NCBI GenBank assembly: GCA_902766095.1
Contig: CACXCN010000016.1
Span: forward strand, 1-39,801
Direction of reading: 5' to 3'
DNA from: an uncultured Selenomonas sp.
GTDB lineage: Bacteria > Bacillota > Negativicutes > Selenomonadales > Selenomonadaceae
Length of the DNA: 39,801 nt
The position numbers were made by a program, and so were the translations under genes. Under the pieces are notes generated by a model. It saw only the letters and a program-made list of their open reading frames with translations. It was not told the origin of the DNA and did not search any database. Positions 17,801 to 24,617 of the stretch are shown here, piece by piece (position 1 is the first letter of the stretch; each line of letters opens with the position of its first letter).

Positions 17801-20800
17801 CGCCTGATACTTCCATCCCGAGTGGTCATAGGCCACGCTATTACTGGCATCGTAGACTTTCGTTATATTGCCGAATGTCGCGGTGATATCCTTGCTGGTG
17901 ATAGATTTCTTGCCGATATCGCCGAGATTCACGACCGTGAATTTATCTGCATTCGTCGCGGCCGTAGCCGAGGTATTCTTATCCGTATAGTTGATATAGG
18001 TCACATAGTAGTTATTCGCATCCGTACCGGACTTCGCGAGCTGGTAGGTCACGAGTTTATCCGTACCCACGTTCGCATCATCATAGGTTGCCGACTCGGA
18101 CTTCCCATTGCTATCGGCCGCCGTCTGATACCCGATTGTCACACTATCGCCTCTCTGAGGCGTATAGGTCAGCGTGGCCGCCGGCGTCACATAGTTGTCC
18201 TTGTCATAGGTCTTCGTGGCCTTGGAGATGGTAAGCGCCAGCGGAGCCTGCTTGATATTGCCGGTGGCATTCAGCGTTCCGTTCAGATTTTTGCCGCTTG
18301 TATCGACAAGCGTATAATTGCCCGCACTGTCGCCGCTCAGAGTGAACGTATACTGTATCGTCTTATCGTTCAGGCTGTGGCCGCTCAGAGCCTGGCCATC
18401 CTTATCGAGATTGGCATTCTTGTCCGTATAGGCCGCATTGACCGAGAGGTTGCCTAGGTCGCTGTCATATATCGCGGTGGCGCTGTCGGTGCCATTGCCG
18501 GCGCGATGCGCCAGTGCGATTCCCTTGCTCGCATCGAGACTATCGCCCTTGACGTCAAAGGCCTTGAGCGTAGTGTCGTATGTCTTCGTGAAAGGCGTAT
18601 CCGATGCACTGACCTGCACGAGGCGTGGTGTGATGACACCGACTGTCTTATCACTACCGTTGTTGACTGTCGTGCGCAGCAGGCCATTGCTCAGCAACGA
18701 GCTGTCGAACTCATAGTTATCGTTCGACGTGCCGACATTCAGCGAATAATACACGGACTGCTTGGCACTGTTGTTGCTGTTCTTTGATTCATAGACAGGC
18801 GCCGTACTCGTCGATATGGTATAGGTAGTATCGCTCGTCGTGCTGCCGCTGCCCTGGGTAAAGGTCAGGCTGTTGCCATTCTCATCGGTAGCGGTGAGAT
18901 TGCCGACATAGGACTTCACGTCTCCCTCGACAGCATCGCTGTTGTCGTATTCCTTTGTAATAGATGTATATCCATTTGCCAGAGCCAGATTGACCCCGGT
19001 GATCTTCAGCTTCTCTATCGTGCCTTTGCCCCTATAAGCTGTGGATCCCAGCTGATAGTTGCGTGCTGAGTCACCACTCAGCGTCACACCACCATACGTC
19101 ACCGTCGTAGCGTCCTTGACATTGGCGCTATCGTAGACGGACTGTGCCGCATCGTAGCTGACTGTCACCTTATCGCCACTTACGAGATTGCTGACCGTCG
19201 CCGTCACATTGCCGCCACTGCTATTCTTCGAGTTGCCAAAGGCGTTCGTACCATCATAGGTACGATGAGCATCGTCAAACGTCAGCTGGACCGTGCGCGG
19301 CGTAATCGTGCCCGTGTTGCGCACGGCATCGCCGGCCGCTCCGAGTTTTATGGTCTTATCCCCGCTCACGCTGGTACTGCTAGTGTCCTTCTGAAGGACA
19401 TAGTTATGCAGTTTCGTCGCATCGCCGGTCAGGCCGACAGTGTAGGTGACGTTGTTCTGATTCTCGATGACGTTGCCGGAGGCATCGCGCTTGACGTTCT
19501 TATCCTCGTATTCGGCCGAGATCTTCCAGGCCACGCCATCTGTGGTGCCAGCCGTGCTATCATCTGCGAGAAGCTTCTTCGAGCTGCTGTCATATACGAT
19601 ATAGCCGCCACCGACTTTCGTATAGTCGGTATCTGTGCCCTCCTTGACCGTCACATTGCCATCGTATTCCTTGTTGATGTTATTTTTGCCGGTCAGGTCG
19701 AGTATGAGCGTGCGCGGCGTGATGCTGCCCTCACCGAATACATTGTAGCTGCCGCTGCTGGTCAGTTCTTTGGCGGAGTCAGACGTCGTACCTATCTTGT
19801 AGTTGCTCAGCGGATGATCGGTCGTATCACTCGTCGTCGCGCCGATTTGATAGGCGATCTTCGTCGCCGTGTCCACATCCACAGCTGCATTGCCACTGTC
19901 ATCCGTGAAATAGGACGTGGCATTATCGGCCATCTTGAACGTTATGTAATTCTTATCAGCGTCGACGAGTCCCTGAGACGTGTTGGAGTCATTCGTCGTG
20001 AATGTCGCCCCCGTCGGCACATTGTATGTCGACGTACCGTCGTAGATCTTCGTATGACTGGTGTCGCCCTGCACGGTAAAGGTACTCGTATCGATGAAGC
20101 GGCGGTTGATGTAGCCGGTGGCGTAGATCGTGCCGCCGGTGACGCCGGCATCCGTCGTAGTGCCCGTCGAATAGTCCTTCAGTCCCGCGCGATAGAGCGT
20201 ATTGCCACTGGCATCTATGAGCTTGTAATTGCCCGCATCCTTGCCCGTGAGCTTGATTCCCGTATACTTCACAGCATAGGCCGTGCCGCCCTCGTTCGCA
20301 TTGTGCTCCTCGGTCGTCAGATCCGTGCTGTCAAGATATTTGCCGTCAGTGCCAGTCCCCGATGTATCAAGCGAGACATCATCTGCCGTCTTGGTAGTCT
20401 TGCCATCTGTTCCGGTAGACGATGTGGATGCTTTATCAGCTTCATTGATGACGAATACTTTCGTATTTACTTCCGCAGTTGCCGTGCCATCATATATCTT
20501 ATCTACCGTTCCATTCGTCTTATAGCCGATGGCCCTTTGCGTGATATCGCCAAGTGCCTTGATATTCGTGCCAGTCGCATCGTCAGTGCCAAAAGTCACT
20601 GACTTGGTACTCAAAATATAGTTGCTATAGCCTGGCTTAGGAGTAAGGCTGGCACCACCATATAGGTGAATGGTCTTATTGAGGCCGGCATTCGCGTCCT
20701 GGATAGTCGAACCATAGCCCGTGGTATTTTCTCCAGTCAGATTCGTGAAATAGCCATACAAATTCTCCGTAGTTATCGAGGCAGTGTTATCATTCGGAAT

Positions 20801-22795
20801 GATGCCGCTGCCATTACTGCCAGCCAGCAACGCTTTCTTAGTCGCATCGGTCAGCTCAGCCGAGCCGTTGTACTCCTGGCTTACATGGGCAAGGTTATTC
20901 GCAGTAATCGTCGCCTCACGCGGCAGGATGGTCACATTGTTGCCGATGAGCTTATAGCCGTGCTGCGTCGTGATGAACAGGGCACGGGAGGTAGCCGATG
21001 TCGCACTGGTGCCACCTACGACATTAGCATCGAGCGGGTCATTGCTGGAGCTCACACTGCTATTGTACTGATAGGTATTCTTGCTCAGCAAACCTTGACT
21101 GATGGCCTCGGCCCCCGTCAGGCCATTGCTCAGCGTCACGGCGCTGGCCCAGTCGGTAACCGTATTGCCGTCAGCATCGACGATCCGGACCGGAGCCGCA
21201 TTATAGGTCAGCTTCAGATCCGCGCCATTATTCGAGCCCTTATCCGCCTGGCTCGTGCTGTCGCCCGTCGCCTTATTGAACGCCGTATAATCTTTGTTCT
21301 CATGGTCATAGTTGTAGTTGACCGTGACCGTGCCCTTGAGAAACGCCGTGAGGATCGGCAGCTGGCCGTCCTGCTTCAGCCAAGTAGTGTCTTTAAGGCT
21401 GGTGAAATTACTAGTGGCTGTCGCTCCCTCAACATTCCCTGATGCATTGGTTACCGTTCCTCTTGAAAGGACCTTCTTCCCCGCCGTAACATAAGAATTC
21501 TCTATATCCAAATATCCTTGAGGAAATAGCTCCACAATAGAAGCATCTGTATCATAGGCATTGGTAATCTTTACCTGATGTGCTGCCCCAGTATTTGTAG
21601 AAGAGACAACACCAACCAAGGAAGCAGAGCCATTACCACTACCATATACGGTATCCATCGTCGCAGTATCTGCATAGCCGGCAAGCGCAGCCGCGTAGGT
21701 CCCGGATATCGTGCTGTTCTCGACATAGGCATTATTAATATTCGTACCATTCACCGCACGACCCGCCAGTACGCCGATACCGCCGCTACCTGCTATCGTA
21801 GCCAGATTCGTACTGGCCCCGCTGACCGTGGCCCCGGTCAGGCCGAGATTGTAGATATGCGCGCCGGAAAGCGCGCCAAAGAAGCCCGTCGGGCTGCCGG
21901 ACGTCCCGGTCACCTTCAGGCCGCTGATCTCATGGAACATCCCGTCGAACTGGCCGCTGAACGTCGGGATGACGGAATTCGTATAGCTGCCGGTCAGCAC
22001 CAGATCCTGCCCGAGCATATAGTTGCCGCTGCTGGTTACCTGCGTCAGCGCTGTCTCATCATTGATGAGCTTAAAATCATTACTGCTGGCCGCCACGCTG
22101 CCGTTCACCGTATAGCCCAGCGCCGAGGCGGCATTATTATCATAGCCGATATGCGCATAGCCGCTCGCTGTGACAGCGACGTCCTTCAGCGGCGTCGAGC
22201 CATCAGTGGTGATATTGCTGGTATTGCTGAACCGGACGTTCTGACCGACGACGGTCACTGAAGTTGCCTGCACCTTGCCGAGGTTCACCACATCCGCGTT
22301 TCCAGCTGTGGTCCCGAGTACGTTGGCGGGACTGGTCGACATATTGGCATAGTTAGCCGCGGCATCCGTTGCCGTCTGAGTTGAGACATAGAGATTCCCC
22401 ACGTCGACGGAGGCTGATTCGCCGAATATCACGCCATGTGGATTCACAATATAGACGTTTTTGCCGCCCTTTATCGTGCCATTGATCTGCGAACTGGCAT
22501 CGCCCGTGACGATGTTCAGATAGTTATGAGCATTATCTCCCGTTTTCTCGCCCTTATCAAATATGACGGACTCGTCCTTCGCCACAGAGAAGTCCTTCCA
22601 GTTAATGACGTTGTTGACATTCTGGCTGGTGATATTCGTGGTCTTGCCATCGACATCTACCGTCACATCGACCTTTTGCACACTGTTGTCCAGCACCGGA
22701 GCCGCGGCGGCTGACGGTACGACCGTGAACATGCCCGCCGTGACGGCGAGACTGATCTGTGCCGCCAGTTTTTCTCTATAGCTGAACCTTTGCAT
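11837..22795 (-). CDS. Giant two-partner secretion exoprotein (TpsA), filamentous haemagglutinin-like with YDG repeats
   Basis: About 3650 residues, predicted to form a long surface or secreted fibre. The start at 22795 (MQRFSYREK) begins a signal peptide ending PSAAAA; the frame could run to 22924, but that part would translate the intergenic hairpin. The TPS secretion domain follows (about residues 30-230; VNNVINWKDFSV and NPHGVIFGES are hallmarks). Next comes a GLUG-like stretch (FDGMFHEISGL). Then about 22 YDG-type repeats run from about 20,880 down to 12,870, each opening with a Y-D/N-G or related core such as TKIYDGTA. A C-terminal MBG-like domain (about 12,680-12,390) and a Ser/Thr/Gly-rich tail end the protein. 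I saw no cysteine and no anchor motif. Two neighbouring stretches are near-identical duplicates (14060-16370). Partner pore: tpsB, 23 bases downstream. Role as adhesin or biofilm factor is inferred from family. Confidence 0.93.
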   Translation of the reverse strand: MQRFSYREKLAAQISLAVTAGMFTVVPSAAAAPVLDNSVQKVDVTVDVDGKTTNITSQNVNNVINWKDFSVAKDESVIFDKGEKTGDNAHNYLNIVTGDASSQINGTIKGGKNVYIVNPHGVIFGESASVDVGNLYVSTQTATDAAANYANMSTSPANVLGTTAGNADVVNLGKVQATSVTVVGQNVRFSNTSNITTDGSTPLKDVAVTASGYAHIGYDNNAASALGYTVNGSVAASSNDFKLINDETALTQVTSSGNYMLGQDLVLTGSYTNSVIPTFSGQFDGMFHEISGLKVTGTSGSPTGFFGALSGAHIYNLGLTGATVSGASTNLATIAGSGGIGVLAGRAVNGTNINNAYVENSTISGTYAAALAGYADTATMDTVYGSGNGSASLVGVVSSTNTGAAHQVKITNAYDTDASIVELFPQGYLDIENSYVTAGKKVLSRGTVTNASGNVEGATATSNFTSLKDTTWLKQDGQLPILTAFLKGTVTVNYNYDHENKDYTAFNKATGDSTSQADKGSNNGADLKLTYNAAPVRIVDADGNTVTDWASAVTLSNGLTGAEAISQGLLSKNTYQYNSSVSSSNDPLDANVVGGTSATSATSRALFITTQHGYKLIGNNVTILPREATITANNLAHVSQEYNGSAELTDATKKALLAGSNGSGIIPNDNTASITTENLYGYFTNLTGENTTGYGSTIQDANAGLNKTIHLYGGASLTPKPGYSNYILSTKSVTFGTDDATGTNIKALGDITQRAIGYKTNGTVDKIYDGTATAEVNTKVFVINEADKASTSSTGTDGKTTKTADDVSLDTSGTGTDGKYLDSTDLTTEEHNANEGGTAYAVKYTGIKLTGKDAGNYKLIDASGNTLYRAGLKDYSTGTTTDAGVTGGTIYATGYINRRFIDTSTFTVQGDTSHTKIYDGTSTYNVPTGATFTTNDSNTSQGLVDADKNYITFKMADNATSYFTDDSGNAAVDVDTATKIAYQIGATTSDTTDHPLSNYKIGTTSDSAKELTSSGSYNVFGEGSITPRTLILDLTGKNNINKEYDGNVTVKEGTDTDYTKVGGGYIVYDSSSKKLLADDSTAGTTDGVAWKISAEYEDKNVKRDASGNVIENQNNVTYTVGLTGDATKLHNYVLQKDTSSTSVSGDKTIKLGAAGDAVRNTGTITPRTVQLTFDDAHRTYDGTNAFGNSKNSSGGNVTATVSNLVSGDKVTVSYDAAQSVYDSANVKDATTVTYGGVTLSGDSARNYQLGSTAYRGKGTIEKLKITGVNLALANGYTSITKEYDNSDAVEGDVKSYVGNLTATDENGNSLTFTQGSGSTTSDTTYTISTSTAPVYESKNSNNSAKQSVYYSLNVGTSNDNYEFDSSLLSNGLLRTTVNNGSDKTVGVITPRLVQVSASDTPFTKTYDTTLKAFDVKGDSLDASKGIALAHRAGNGTDSATAIYDSDLGNLSVNAAYTDKNANLDKDGQALSGHSLNDKTIQYTFTLSGDSAGNYTLVDTSGKNLNGTLNATGNIKQAPLALTISKATKTYDKDNYVTPAATLTYTPQRGDSVTIGYQTAADSNGKSESATYDDANVGTDKLVTYQLAKSGTDANNYYVTYINYTDKNTSATAATNADKFTVVNLGDIGKKSITSKDITATFGNITKVYDASNSVAYDHSGWKYQAGQAAASDYLTGANQGLTVDGVKRTLTTASTGGDYTIAGAVYDSPTVQATKATYTLTLGDWANNYDWKNITNYSNGTLTLTSAATITPKYVVASVKDKTAAGYVSLDKVYNGSTNLVRNSRGNVVLDGIIANDAASLDTTNLNSNSAYQSPNVAYDADKNPTAQNVSYAVKLTGNSAGNYVLLDAANTDTAALTNGTATGAASVTLTDTGIISPYVLKTPTFAYAQKIFDASADIEHTADTTIDSQGNRETTALASGTLTGVNGETITLSDAAITGNYGTWTTGTGTDTAYTDAAGTTSATGTFTVNEHVNYDPTTQVVGYKAVQYTNLQDALAKGTVTGGNAVAGNYALASDTATYTEAAQLGMITRRDLSLNDIKVDPLKTTKIYDGTDAVKYQGSAAMADVAKYLDIYTEKTHSKVPIAFDLSAATYDNGQTDVTTGHGVTFTLAGLSSTVLGDFTLSAADAASFNGHTYTSTGDITVRPVYVSLRPTTDASYVNIERTYDGTSDTSVRQSDAMNNVIINTGTDEGLLGNDGVSLNTASTQVTYDNGNAGTGKTLTYQLQLLGGKSGNYAIYDLSSKGTTGASTISSLTSSDGIIDKAKLSIDFARQVKAYDGKSDVLTISPTLSGLVGGDSLQLAAGAISLIQGNYVTGGSTDSTQTTSDVNRDSQHNVIDRAVSYTGIDQALNYMQTDGSVDAATQTIANNYTIDATKYYSESDAKGRITPLTIAANDVKASWNDISRVYNGTPKVDNPENYLNGLTAAVTVDGTNQNVNLNNYTINSAEFTSSSDYSKPQSDVGSDLGLKYGLTFNYNQVGNKAAGNYVVDNNYELSTSEAAKLTTLTNANADGSGHANRASITVRPIYVSLGNNVTIERVYNGAKNTGVAQAKAMDNVILSSGANDGLVGTDGVTLNTASTQVTYDNGNAGTGKTLTYQLQLLGDKASNYALYDSSAQGTTGAPTISSLTSSNGIIDKATLSIDFARQVKDYNGSSNIDTITPTLTGLQAGDENFALSDAAKKLIAGSYVIGGDSQDTTATANVNRDANNAVTDRAVYYTGIGKALAYMQENGDDATKAIASNYTIADTKYFGEAMQKGRILPLVITADKVHADWAGPVSREYNTTSKVYDPSAYLKGLHADFGNGPSTALTYSIADAVYTDSDNYDQEHSGVGKDLGLRYTVELSPDYKTITSGDGQGNVIVDNNYEMTAATAKALTTVTNADSYSSDTSVVTHANAASITPRIINASLKDATDLVKIYDGNKWADGQTHADGTTATVDYRDRLVISTEKDATGWSDADVLAADAAKGTVNSATTVAYDDRNADIGSADALQNGKGLTYTLTLSGSGTGNYTLDITGTATTATQDYTGATGDIRRRQVTVGLKQTTGLDKTYDGNANAYGKLTQSDGTQTTVDYRDNVYMEQSAGGHTGVVAGDDLSILADSISAAYASPNVVRTSSGAVTTQQVTYSNINFGGADASNYEVTGLGDDKTLTGTGTIYPRMITVAALNAPTKVYDGTTAVTGNYATAANLNIDRSNVITGDTVNVTLTGTPVYESSDANEYEDGKAIGSKGKIGVDYQIVWDNQNYELVRASSSDTIDTDAAAQSDGTLTKKFVSNTGVITPRTLTLTTSQTEKTYDGTTNVISPESYVTIGNLASGQSVADLSRTVNGVFSSANAADSENASETARTVTYTVSIDNTNYQLDSTGAQSTTTTGTGLIHRRGLTVVATPASILTGQASPDFTGYVTGWINGEDTSANQGNFTYATPSTTDTQIWGRYPIYGYYNGQTSGNYGNNYTFAQADANSTAFYVRMFEAGREYHETVNPKGQVRPDNTIYEQSSHDFGNNGNRAAEAAIAYTTSGGSTTVMANLDGGAGYSGNMSIVGSEVVNLAGGDALDASAAIVSELPGSTGSGGLTIEGHALAAEPAATATSGGTAAIESDGTTTNLTGNSAEDTSQREERKLSSETTGSTAGTTGSASLETEGSGVNVSA
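14060..16370 (-). repeat. In-frame tandem duplication of about 1.1 kb inside tpsA
   Basis: Two successive segments of about 375 codons, each with three YDG repeats, are closely similar. Matching DNA landmarks are 14984 and 16109 (CAGCAGCTGCAGCTGGTACG; offset 1125), 14843 and about 15967, and 15204 and 16344 (offset 1140). Stretches of tens of bases are nearly identical, while other parts have diverged, so this is a duplication by unequal recombination that has since drifted or been partly homogenised. Confidence 0.8.
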
Positions 22796-22833
22796 TCCTA
22801 CTACCTCATTCCTTATCCCTGGAAATGTTCCCT

Positions 22834-22848
22834 GAATAACTGTTATTC
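22834..22848. promoter_or_regulatory. Perfect 15-base palindrome upstream of tpsA
   Basis: GAATAAC-T-GTTATTC lies 39-53 bases before the tpsA start. The symmetry fits a dimeric regulator's operator, but no regulator gene is visible nearby and no clear -10/-35 pair could be assigned. Confidence 0.35.
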
Positions 22849-22860
22849 CTATCACTGATG

Positions 22861-22922
22861 AAAAAGCTCCCGCCGGGAAAGAGCCAGTGCCCAGCGCACT
22901 TCCCTCAATCCGTACGGGAGGC
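22861..22922 (-). terminator. Possible terminator between flagellin and tpsA
   Basis: On the minus strand CTCCCG (22915-22920) pairs with CGGGAG (22867-22872), with a smaller GTGC/GCAC hairpin inside the loop, followed by CTTTTTC. The loop is long and the stem short, so termination may be partial, leaving readthrough from flagellin into tpsA possible. Confidence 0.35.
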
Positions 22923-22939
22923 AATATATTTTTTATTTT

Positions 22940-24268
22940 TTACTGCAGCAGGCTCAGTACCTGACTCAGATTTTGGTTGGCCTGGGCCAGCATGGCCTGC
23001 GAGGCCTGCGCGATGACGTTGTCCTTCGTATAGGCGGTTATTTCGGCCGCCATATCGGCATCGCGGATCGTCGAGACCGAGGCCGTCGTGTTTTCCTGGG
23101 CCGTCACGATATTGGCTGATGTATAATCCATGCGGCTGTCCGCCGAACCCAGATCCGTTTGCTGATCGAGCGCCTTCTTCAAGGCATTATCAAGAACATT
23201 TATCGCTGCATTCGCTTGAGCCTGCGTGCCGATCTGCAGCGTGCTGCCGTCGGTCGCCCGCAGCCCGAGCGCAGTCGCGCGCATATCGGTCAGACCGACC
23301 TTGACGGACTGATTGGCGCTTGTCCCCGTCTGGAATACGAACGCGTTGTCCGGGGACGGATCCTGGGCACGGACTGCCTCCTTGAAGTTATTCAGCGAGG
23401 TATTCGCGTTCGACCGCGGCTGGCCGTAGCGGTCCGCCGCCGTAAGCGTCAGACCGGATATCTGCCCATCCAGTCCTGGTTGCGTAGCACGGAATGTGAC
23501 CGCATTCCCCCTATCGGCTGTATAGACCGCATTGCCGAATTGGTCGGTGCCAATCTGAGAATCATACGAGATCGTCGAAATATCGCCCGTTGGATTTTGT
23601 TTATTCAAATTATGTGTAATATTAAACAGATCGAAGAACATATTATCCCCCACGGTAAAGGGGTCGGAGATATAGGTAATTCCCTGCTTCACATAGGACA
23701 CGGTAATCGTATCCGAGCTCTGCAGTTGCAGCGAGTTGCCGGTGCGGTCCGTCAGATCGGTTAAAGCCGTGAAAGCATTGGTATCCGCGCCAAGACTCTC
23801 ATTGCTCAGCGAGGTATAGGTCCCCGGGTATTTCACCTCGCTATTATGCGAGCCATCGAGCAGCGTGATGCCATTGAAGGTCGACGTCGCATTGTCGTCA
23901 ATCTGGTCAGCGGCCTGATCAAGTTCTTTCTGTATCGTGGCCCGGTCGATGTCGGTGTTCGTGTCGTTGGCCGCATTGATGACTTTCTCCTTCAGCGTGC
24001 GCAGTATGTCGACGGTCGACTGCACGGCACCCTCCGCGGTGCCGAGCAGGCTCTGGGCATTCTGTGTATTGTCGTTGTCCTGGTCGAGACCGCGGACCTG
24101 TACGTCCATGCGATCCGATATCGCATACCCCGAGGCATCGTCACCGGCGGAATTGATTTTCTGACCCGAGGCCAGTTTCTTGAGGTCCTTGGCAGCCGTG
24201 CCCTCGGTCTTCACGAGTACATTCAGTGTTTTCTGAGCCGGCATGTTGTTCTTTACAGTCAGTGCCAT
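22940..24268 (-). CDS. fliC: Flagellin
   Basis: Filament subunit of 442 residues. The N-terminal D0/D1 region (MALTVKNNMPAQKTLNVL, then LASGQKINSAGDDASGYAIS) and the C-terminal D1/D0 region (SADSRMDYTSANIVTAQEN, ending ANQNLSQVLSLLQ) are well conserved. The central 140-340 region is a variable surface domain. The start at 24268 follows GGAGGAATTGATT. No other flagellar gene is visible. The gene has a sigma-28-like promoter 70 bases upstream and lies 145 bases before tpsA on the same strand. The missing aromatic and hydrophobic signals of a secretion leader are normal, since flagellin uses the type III flagellar path. Confidence 0.95.
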   Translation of the reverse strand: MALTVKNNMPAQKTLNVLVKTEGTAAKDLKKLASGQKINSAGDDASGYAISDRMDVQVRGLDQDNDNTQNAQSLLGTAEGAVQSTVDILRTLKEKVINAANDTNTDIDRATIQKELDQAADQIDDNATSTFNGITLLDGSHNSEVKYPGTYTSLSNESLGADTNAFTALTDLTDRTGNSLQLQSSDTITVSYVKQGITYISDPFTVGDNMFFDLFNITHNLNKQNPTGDISTISYDSQIGTDQFGNAVYTADRGNAVTFRATQPGLDGQISGLTLTAADRYGQPRSNANTSLNNFKEAVRAQDPSPDNAFVFQTGTSANQSVKVGLTDMRATALGLRATDGSTLQIGTQAQANAAINVLDNALKKALDQQTDLGSADSRMDYTSANIVTAQENTTASVSTIRDADMAAEITAYTKDNVIAQASQAMLAQANQNLSQVLSLLQ

Positions 24269-24337
24269 AATCAATTCCTCCGTCTATGAAAATCTCTGCC
24301 CCGCTGCCGGTGCAGAATCCGCCTTTTTCTATCTATT

Positions 24338-24364
24338 GTATCGACAGATGCACGGTCGAACTTA
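24338..24364 (-). promoter_or_regulatory. Sigma-28 (FliA/SigD)-type promoter for flagellin
   Basis: On the minus strand TAAG, 15 bases, then GTCGATAC closely fit the flagellar sigma consensus TAAA-N15-GCCGATAA/T. The -10 ends 70 bases before the flagellin start. Confidence 0.7.
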
Positions 24365-24617
24365 AATCGAAAATCCAGCGCCACCATACGAGCGCCCCAG
24401 TTCCAATATTATATTATACTGAAAACCCACCGTCAGTGCAATATAGATATGATCCACCGCTCCTTCAGGCTCCGGATAATTTTTACAGAAGATTTACAAA
24501 GGAACTATAGCACCATTCTCATTTTGTTCTATACTATTAATGTATGGCCTCCTGGCAGGATTTTCTAATCCGTCGGCGAAATAGTCATACAGTATAATGA
24601 AAGAAAGGATTGATTGC
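24365..24617. other. Divergent intergenic region between flagellin and the polyphosphate operon
   Basis: AT-rich noncoding stretch. Beside the flagellin promoter at its left border, it holds a TATAAT at 24593-24598 just before the Ppx-like gene, without a convincing -35 box, and TTTACA-N18-TATAGC near 24490-24520. The plus-strand promoter therefore cannot be assigned with confidence. Confidence 0.4.
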
